64,000 nt of DNA from Bacteroidota bacterium (GTDB lineage: Bacteria; Bacteroidota; Bacteroidia; AKYH767-A; OLB10). The first letter of the stretch is position 1. The number at the start of each line of letters is the position of its first letter. A model generated the notes under the pieces. That model was not told where the DNA came from. It was given only the letters and a program-made list of their open reading frames with translations, and ran no database searches. This document shows positions 59,513 to 64,000 of this stretch, in pieces. A program made the translations under genes and the position numbers. The stretch is from NCBI GenBank assembly GCA_016721435.1, contig JADKIC010000014.1:62001-126000 (forward strand), written 5' to 3'.

Positions 59513-60187
59513 ATGGATAGCAATCAAATAAAAACAGTAGTAGTTGCTGGTGCCAGCGGATTGATTGGCAGCGCTTTAATGGAGTTGTTGATCAAAGATG
59601 TCAGCGTGAACAGGTTAATTGTTCTGACCCGTCGGCCTTTAAATTTTGAACACCCCAAAGTAAAGTCCATTCTGGTGGATTTCAAGAAACTACAAACGAT
59701 AAGTGAAAGTGTAAAAAATGCCGATATCCTCTATTGTTGTATTGGAACGACCATTAAATCAGCAGGATCAAAGGAAGCTTTTCGGGCCGTTGACTATGAA
59801 ATACCGCTTCATCTGGCCGAATTGGCTGCAAAAGCCGGCATTTCAAAGTTCATCGCGATTTCATCTCTGGGAGCAGATCCGGAGAGCAATAATTTTTATT
59901 TGAAAACCAAGGGCGAAATGGAGCGTGATATCGATGGTCAATTTCAATTTAGAAAACTGGCCTTTGTACGTCCTTCCATGTTGCTGGGCCCCCGGAAGGA
60001 ATTCAGGCTGGGGGAGAGAGTAGGTCAGTTCTTTATGGTGATTTTTTCCTTTTTGATGGTCGGAAGATTTAGCCGATTTAAACCCATTCATGATTTCACA
60101 GTGGCCAAGTCCATGATCAGCATTTCCAATTCACTCAATAACCAAAAGATTTACGATTCCTCCGAATTGCAATGGCTCGGGAGGTAA
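59513..60187 (+). CDS. NAD(P)-binding Rossmann-fold protein (atypical SDR)
   Basis: A 224-residue protein. The nucleotide loop VVVAGASGLIGSALMELL (residues 9-26) has the G-x-x-G-x-x-G pattern of atypical short-chain dehydrogenases; KNADILYCCIGTTIKSAGSKEAF resembles the HTATIP2/TIP30 and YwnB-like group, and FIAISSLGADPESNNFYLKTKGEME holds the S and Y/K region (Tyr-x3-Lys as YLKTK). The catalytic fit suggests an oxidoreductase or a regulatory fold; the substrate is unknown. Divergent from the TPR operon; gene-free repeats follow. Confidence 0.85.
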   Translation: MDSNQIKTVVVAGASGLIGSALMELLIKDVSVNRLIVLTRRPLNFEHPKVKSILVDFKKLQTISESVKNADILYCCIGTTIKSAGSKEAFRAVDYEIPLHLAELAAKAGISKFIAISSLGADPESNNFYLKTKGEMERDIDGQFQFRKLAFVRPSMLLGPRKEFRLGERVGQFFMVIFSFLMVGRFSRFKPIHDFTVAKSMISISNSLNNQKIYDSSELQWLGR

Positions 60188-60603
60188 TGCTTCCCGCTAC
60201 CCGCTACTTCGGCTACTTGCTACTTGCTTCTTGCTGCTTGTTAGTAGTAAATCAAAATGTGGAATAAATAATTACACTCATTTTTATCACACATCTACAC
60301 ATCTACACATTTTCAAATTATCAAATTTTCAAATTGTCTCCATCTACACATCTCCACATCTTCAAATCTTCAAATTAACCAATTTTCAAATTTTAAATTA
60401 TTTCTAATGAACTGACGTTCACTATTTAACAAATCAATAACAGTCTTTAACCCATTAGTAACCTTGTTGGCTGTAACAATTCATAACCTTCGTGCATCTC
60501 ATACTTGAAAATCGACGAATTGGAGTGAATTCCCGATAAGTTAGGTAGGAATAAAAATATTAGTATTAATAATCAATATATTAAGAAATTTAAGGTACTA
60601 TGT
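60188..60603. repeat. Gene-free region with simple repeats
   Basis: Holds TTGCTACTTGCTTCTTGCTG-like text (60200-60242), then ACATCTACACAT and TTTTCAAATTATCAAATTTTC runs (60290-60400). The TTTTCAAATTTTCAAAT motif is shared with the 24-bp array at 42043 and the gap at 50130. Further right, AT-rich sequence without recognisable features leads to the promoter of the next gene. Confidence 0.7.
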
Positions 60604-60636
60604 ATTGCAAAGTACTATTTCATAGATATATCTTTG
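60604..60636 (+). promoter_or_regulatory. Promoter of the small IPS-motif protein gene
   Basis: TATTG at 60603-60607 and TATCTTTG at 60629-60636 (TAnnTTTG) with 21 bases between; the ATG follows 25 bases downstream. Confidence 0.5.
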
Positions 60637-60661
60637 CAGAGTCATTTAAAAATAAGACGCC

Positions 60662-61224
60662 ATGAAAACTACACTGATCCCCAACGCAGTTCTATTATTG
60701 ACTGCATTTGCCTTTACCACCATTCAGTTGAATGCTGCTGTTGTAGCAAACGGAAACATGGTGGAAACAGTGAAATATGAAAACACCCGTATTCCATCCA
60801 TCACATTAAAGGAAGTGGAAGTTTCGGCCAGTTCGGTTTCAACCGGAATTTTGAAGCCGTTAATTACAATGGTAAACTTATACCTTCCATTCAATTAAAT
60901 GAGGTAACTATAAATGAATCAGGAAATTATAATATAAATGATATTCCTGAAAATATGGTTATTAAGCCTACGGCAAAGGGGCAAAGAGTACAGGTGGTAA
61001 ATTATAAAGGGGAGTTTATTCCTTCTTTCCAACTTGGTGAAGTGAATATAGTAGGTGATAAAATCAATAATACAGCCGTTTTACAAACAGAACCGACACC
61101 TGCAAACACAAAAGGCATATTCAATGTCAGTGCCCGTCAGACATTTGATGTACTCATCAATTTTGTTGTTGAAAAAGGCGGTCGTATTGTCAGGCATTTT
61201 TTTCCGGTATTCGATTCTAAGTAG
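60662..61224 (+). CDS. Small secreted protein with three IPSxxLxEV motifs (frameshifted)
   Basis: About 187 residues. Signal peptide (residues 1-25, ends LNAAV). Three copies of one motif follow: Y-E-N-T-R-I-P-S-I-T-L-K-E-V-E-V, then N-Y-N-G-K-L-I-P-S-I-Q-L-N-E-V-T-I, then N-Y-K-G-E-F-I-P-S-F-Q-L-G-E-V-N-I, spaced about 45-50 residues apart. The end reads FPVFDSK. A frame break near 60840 removes the first-to-second link; the continuation FNRNFEAVNYNGK restores it. I do not recognise the family. It has a promoter upstream and a strong terminator downstream, so it is monocistronic. Confidence 0.65.
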
Positions 61225-61248
61225 TTTGAATTCATATGGTTAGTTCAA

Positions 61249-61279
61249 AAGATCGTTCCCCGGAGCGATCTTTTTTTTT
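61249..61279 (+). terminator. Terminator of the IPS-motif protein gene
   Basis: GATCGTTCC arm and GGAGCGATC arm (one G-T pair) with a 2-base loop, then nine Ts. Confidence 0.85.
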
Positions 61280-61323
61280 GAACATTCAAATAAACCTGTG
61301 CTTTTATCTGTTTACCTTCGAGG

Positions 61324-61818
61324 ATGTCCATTCTTCGTTTCCTATTCGCGTTCTTAATACTGTTTCTCAGTTCAACGGAGAAGAGTTCATCTCAACCTGT
61401 ACACATAGTCAAGATCGGAGAGGTGCTCTCCAGGATAAATCATACATCGGATACAGTACTCGTCCTGAACTTTTGGGCCACGTGGTGTGTGCCATGTATT
61501 GAAGAATTACCTGACTTTATTAAAATGGAAAAAGATCTTGCTAATCAGCCCGTTAAATTCGTTTACTTAAGCCTTGACTTTAAGAAAAATCTTACCGGTA
61601 AGCTTCAGCCTTTTCTTAAGAAAAATGAAATTACGTCTGAAGTTTTATTACTGGACGAACCCGATTACAATAGCTGGATTGATAAGATCAGTGTTGATTG
61701 GCAAGGTGCTATTCCGGCCACTGTTGTCATCGACAGAAAAAATAAATCACAAACCTTCCATGAAGGTAGTCTAAATTATAACGAGTTAAAAACAATCATC
61801 CAAAAGTATATACCATGA
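61324..61818 (+). CDS. TlpA-like periplasmic thioredoxin-fold protein
   Basis: A 164-residue protein. A signal peptide (1-24, ends SSSQ) is followed by a thioredoxin fold with LVLNFWATWCVPCIEELP, the active pair at Cys55 and Cys58 (W-C-V-P-C). The cis-proline segment is AIPATVVID. This is the TlpA/ResA type, which reduces disulphides in the periplasm, for example in cytochrome c maturation. Its stop overlaps the next ATG (ATGA), so the two thioredoxin-fold genes are coupled. Confidence 0.92.
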   Translation: MSILRFLFAFLILFLSSTEKSSSQPVHIVKIGEVLSRINHTSDTVLVLNFWATWCVPCIEELPDFIKMEKDLANQPVKFVYLSLDFKKNLTGKLQPFLKKNEITSEVLLLDEPDYNSWIDKISVDWQGAIPATVVIDRKNKSQTFHEGSLNYNELKTIIQKYIP

Positions 61819-62435
61819 AAAAATTCTCAATTTATGCCTTGCTGAGCCTGCTTGTAATCGCTACCTCCTCCTTTATTCTGAATACAACTGATGCCGGATA
61901 TAAAGTGGGAGATGTCGCCGGTGATTTCAAACTCACCAATATTGACGGAAAGAAAGTGTCTCTCAATGATTATCCCGAAGCAAAGGGTGTCATTCTTGTA
62001 TTTACCTGTAATCATTGTCCGTTTTCAGTAGCTTACGAAGACAGGATCATCGGACTCCATAATAAATATGTATCGAAAGGTTATCCGGTAGTCGCCATCA
62101 ATTCTAACGATGCGAAAGCCTATCCCGATGATTCCTTTGAGAATATGGTAGTTCGTGCAAAGGATAAGGCCTTTCCATTTCGCTATCTTCACGATGAGTC
62201 TCAGGAAATAGCCCGTAATTATGGTGCAACACGTACGCCTCATGTCTATGTGCTAAACAAAGAAAAGGAGAGTTGGGTGGTACGATATATCGGAGCAATT
62301 GATGACAATACAGATAGTCCGGCTGAGGTCACTAAGAAATATGTTGAAACTGCTGTCAACGAATTGCTTGAAGGGAAACCTGTCAGTACTTCATTTACAA
62401 AGGCGATCGGATGTTCGATCAAATGGAAAAAATAA
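61815..62435 (+). CDS. Peroxiredoxin/thioredoxin-family exported protein
   Basis: A 206-residue protein with a signal peptide (residues 1-25). The fold is AhpC/TSA-like: YKVGDVAGDFKLTNIDGKKVSLNDY, then FTCNHCPFSVAYEDR with Cys65 and Cys68, the CNHCPF variant of the thioredoxin-like group. Later parts are NYGATRTPHVYVLN (cis-proline) and GAIDDN. The CNHCPF family is mostly uncharacterised; a redox or peroxide role is inferred. Translation is coupled to the TlpA-like gene upstream. Confidence 0.9.
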   Translation: MKKFSIYALLSLLVIATSSFILNTTDAGYKVGDVAGDFKLTNIDGKKVSLNDYPEAKGVILVFTCNHCPFSVAYEDRIIGLHNKYVSKGYPVVAINSNDAKAYPDDSFENMVVRAKDKAFPFRYLHDESQEIARNYGATRTPHVYVLNKEKESWVVRYIGAIDDNTDSPAEVTKKYVETAVNELLEGKPVSTSFTKAIGCSIKWKK

Positions 62436-62551
62436 TGTTTGCCAATGAGGGGGTTATAGATTAATGATTAGTACTTCCTCATTAATTCACTCTGTTCTTA
62501 CCAATTTTGCAGCCCGGATAAATCCTTTGTTCTCTGCCGGGGAAACTATGA

Positions 62552-64000
62552 ATGGCCTCAGGCATTATGCAAAAAAAGAGTAGCGACGTATCTAAACTGG
62601 ACCCTCATGATTTTATAATTATTAAGGGGGCGTCCATGCATAACCTCAAAAGGCTGGATGTGGCCATTCCGCGTAATAAATTTGTGGTGATAACAGGTTT
62701 AAGCGGTTCCGGAAAATCTTCCCTTGCCTTTGATACGCTTTATGCCGAGGGTCAGCGGAGATATGTGGAGAGCCTTTCTTCGTATGCCCGTCAATTTATT
62801 GGAAGGATGGATAAGCCGGAGGTGGATTATATTCTGGGCATTTCTCCTGCTGTGGCTATTCAGCAAAAGTGAATTCCCGAAATCCGCGCTCTACTGTCGG
62901 AACAGGAACTGAAATTTATGATTACCTTAAATTATTATTTGCCAGAGTAGGAAAGACTTTCTCTCCGGTTTCCGGGCAGATGGTCAAGAAACAATCGGTA
63001 TCGGATGTGGTCGATTTTATTACCGACTTCAAACAAGGTCGGTTCTTAATCGCCTGCCCGTTGATGCATAATCCTACTCGGGCAATTGCTGAAGATTTGA
63101 ACATTTTGTTACAAAAGGGCTTTAACCGTTTGCTGGTGGATGGCGAGGTGAAGGAGATAGAGGAAGTGTTGAAGGAGCCGGTGGAGGTTAAAAAGGAAGC
63201 GAAAGCCGCCAAAAAAACCGTTGCTAAGAAATCCGCTTCAAAGAAGAAAGCCACCGAAGTAACCATTCCCATTGTTCAGCAGGTGATTTATCCGGGCTAT
63301 CATTTACTGATTGATAGAATTGGTTTTTCTGAAACACCGGATGAAGAATTAATAGCCCGTATTGCCGATTCCGTTCAGACGGCTTTCAATGAGGGCATGG
63401 GAACCTGCTGTATTTTTAAAGTGGATAGCCAACAAAGCCGGACCTTGCATACCTTTTCCAACCGGTTTGAATTGGATGGGATGTCATTCGAAGAGCCTTC
63501 CGTTCATCTCTTTAGTTTCAATAATCCTTATGGCGCTTGTCGTAATTGTGAGGGATTCGGATCCATCATCGGTATTGATGATGATCTGGTTATCCCGGAT
63601 AAAAGCTTATCGATCTATGAGGGAGCTATTGTTTGCTGGAAGGGTGAAAAGATGAAGGAGTGGAATGATACCCTGGTAATGAATGCCTATAAATTTGATT
63701 TTCCGGTGCATAAACCATTTTTTGAATTGAGTGATTTTCATAAGGAGCTGGTCTGGACCGGTAATAAATATTTCAAAGGACTTAACCAGTTTTTCAAATA
63801 CCTCGAAGAACAGACGTATAAAATTCAATATAGGGTGATGTTGTCCCGGTACAGAGGCAAAACCGTTTGTCCGGAATGTAAGGGAACACGATTGCGTCTG
63901 GATGCGAATTACGTGAGAGTGGCAGGGAAGTCGATGTCGGAGATCGTGTTGATGCCGGTGAAGGACGTCCTTTCTTTTTCAATACCATTCAGCTCGATGA
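62552..64000 (+). CDS. uvrA: UvrA excinuclease ABC subunit A, N-terminal part (frameshifted, cut by window edge)
   Basis: About 480 residues are in the window. Walker A is GLSGSGKSSLAFDTLYAEGQRRY (residue 48 onwards), followed by ESLSSYARQFIGRMDKPEVD, the Q-loop region, NSRNPRSTVGTGTEIYDYLK and CPECKGTRLR, a zinc-ribbon C-x2-C. A missing A near 62866 breaks the frame after AIQQK, and a second break lies near 63975. Between GEVKEIEEVLKEP and HLLIDRIGF sits a lysine/alanine-rich insert (63187-63260). UvrA scans DNA for bulky damage with UvrB. ATG 62552 or 62567 may be the start. Confidence 0.93.

Noticed and set aside
1..64000. tRNA, rRNA or riboswitch genes
   Set aside because: No cloverleaf, rRNA core or known riboswitch core was recognised on reading; a covariance-model scan (tRNAscan-SE, Infernal) would be decisive and could not be run.

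Overview
The window is bacterial chromosome from a member of the Bacteroidota, most likely an uncultured or free-living relative of the Sphingobacteriia/Chitinophagia/Saprospiria group. The evidence is five secreted proteins with type IX secretion (T9SS) C-terminal sorting domains, a PorE-like TPR/beta-propeller/OmpA protein, a TonB-dependent receptor with a carboxypeptidase-regulatory N-terminus, Bacteroidota-restricted families (DUF4412, DUF4153, DUF4397, GEVED), phosphosulfolactate synthase, and repeated upstream matches to the Bacteroidota -7 box TAnnTTTG. No rRNA, tRNA, CRISPR, phage or complete insertion sequence was seen.

Layout. 1-8 kb: 5' end of a dipeptidyl peptidase IV gene (minus), DUF4412 and SdpI-like proteins, an M61 peptidase, a PorE-like protein and a T9SS cargo protein. 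8-15.8 kb: LytTR response regulator and LytS-type kinase, bipA/typA, a DUF4397 lipoprotein, an Rrf2 regulator, an LpxD-like acyltransferase and an RsbU-type phosphatase. 15.8-20.4 kb: a minus-strand surface polysaccharide cluster (flippase, chain-length determinant, O-antigen ligase) and rnhB. 20.4-29.6 kb: a T9SS protein, a hairpin-rich intergenic region ending in 18 perfect TTAAACC repeats, two small secreted proteins, and a giant repeat protein with eleven 117-residue repeats. 29.8-41.7 kb: queA, an outer-membrane barrel, an S4 RNA-binding protein, DUF4153, a T9SS protein, methyltransferase plus ZIP transporter, corA and priA. 41.7-52.4 kb: a segment bounded by two copies of a roughly 200-bp dispersed repeat in opposite orientation, holding a 12 x 24 bp tandem array, a TonB receptor, a MORN-repeat protein, a very large PAS/GAF signalling protein and a T9SS protein. 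52.4-53.8 kb: NifU-like and Mrp/ApbC iron-sulphur proteins. 53.8-54.7 kb: gene-poor, with a 148-bp palindromic element. 54.7-59.4 kb: a tightly packed minus-strand operon (TPR, comA, rhodanese, dedA, aroE) plus DUF6580. 59.5-64 kb: an NAD(P)-binding protein, a repeat-motif secreted protein, two thioredoxin-fold proteins and the start of uvrA.

The reading frames are interrupted about thirty times in some eighteen genes, including housekeeping genes (queA, mrp, uvrA, corA). Most breaks I inspected are one-base changes, often in homopolymers, and the next frame continues the same protein. I read this as residual indel error in a long-read or pyrosequencing assembly rather than gene decay, and I report such genes as single CDS spanning the breaks. 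Inside the giant repeat gene the sister repeats act as a built-in control and show single missing bases at the break points.

The most unusual items are: the near-identical 351-bp coding repeats; a multi-PAS sensor protein whose HisKA_2-like region lacks the phosphoacceptor histidine; the palindromic element at 54204-54351; the inverted pair of dispersed repeats around 41.7-52.4 kb; the telomere-like heptamer array; a lysine/alanine-rich insert in UvrA; and a small secreted protein with a triple IPSxxLxEV motif.
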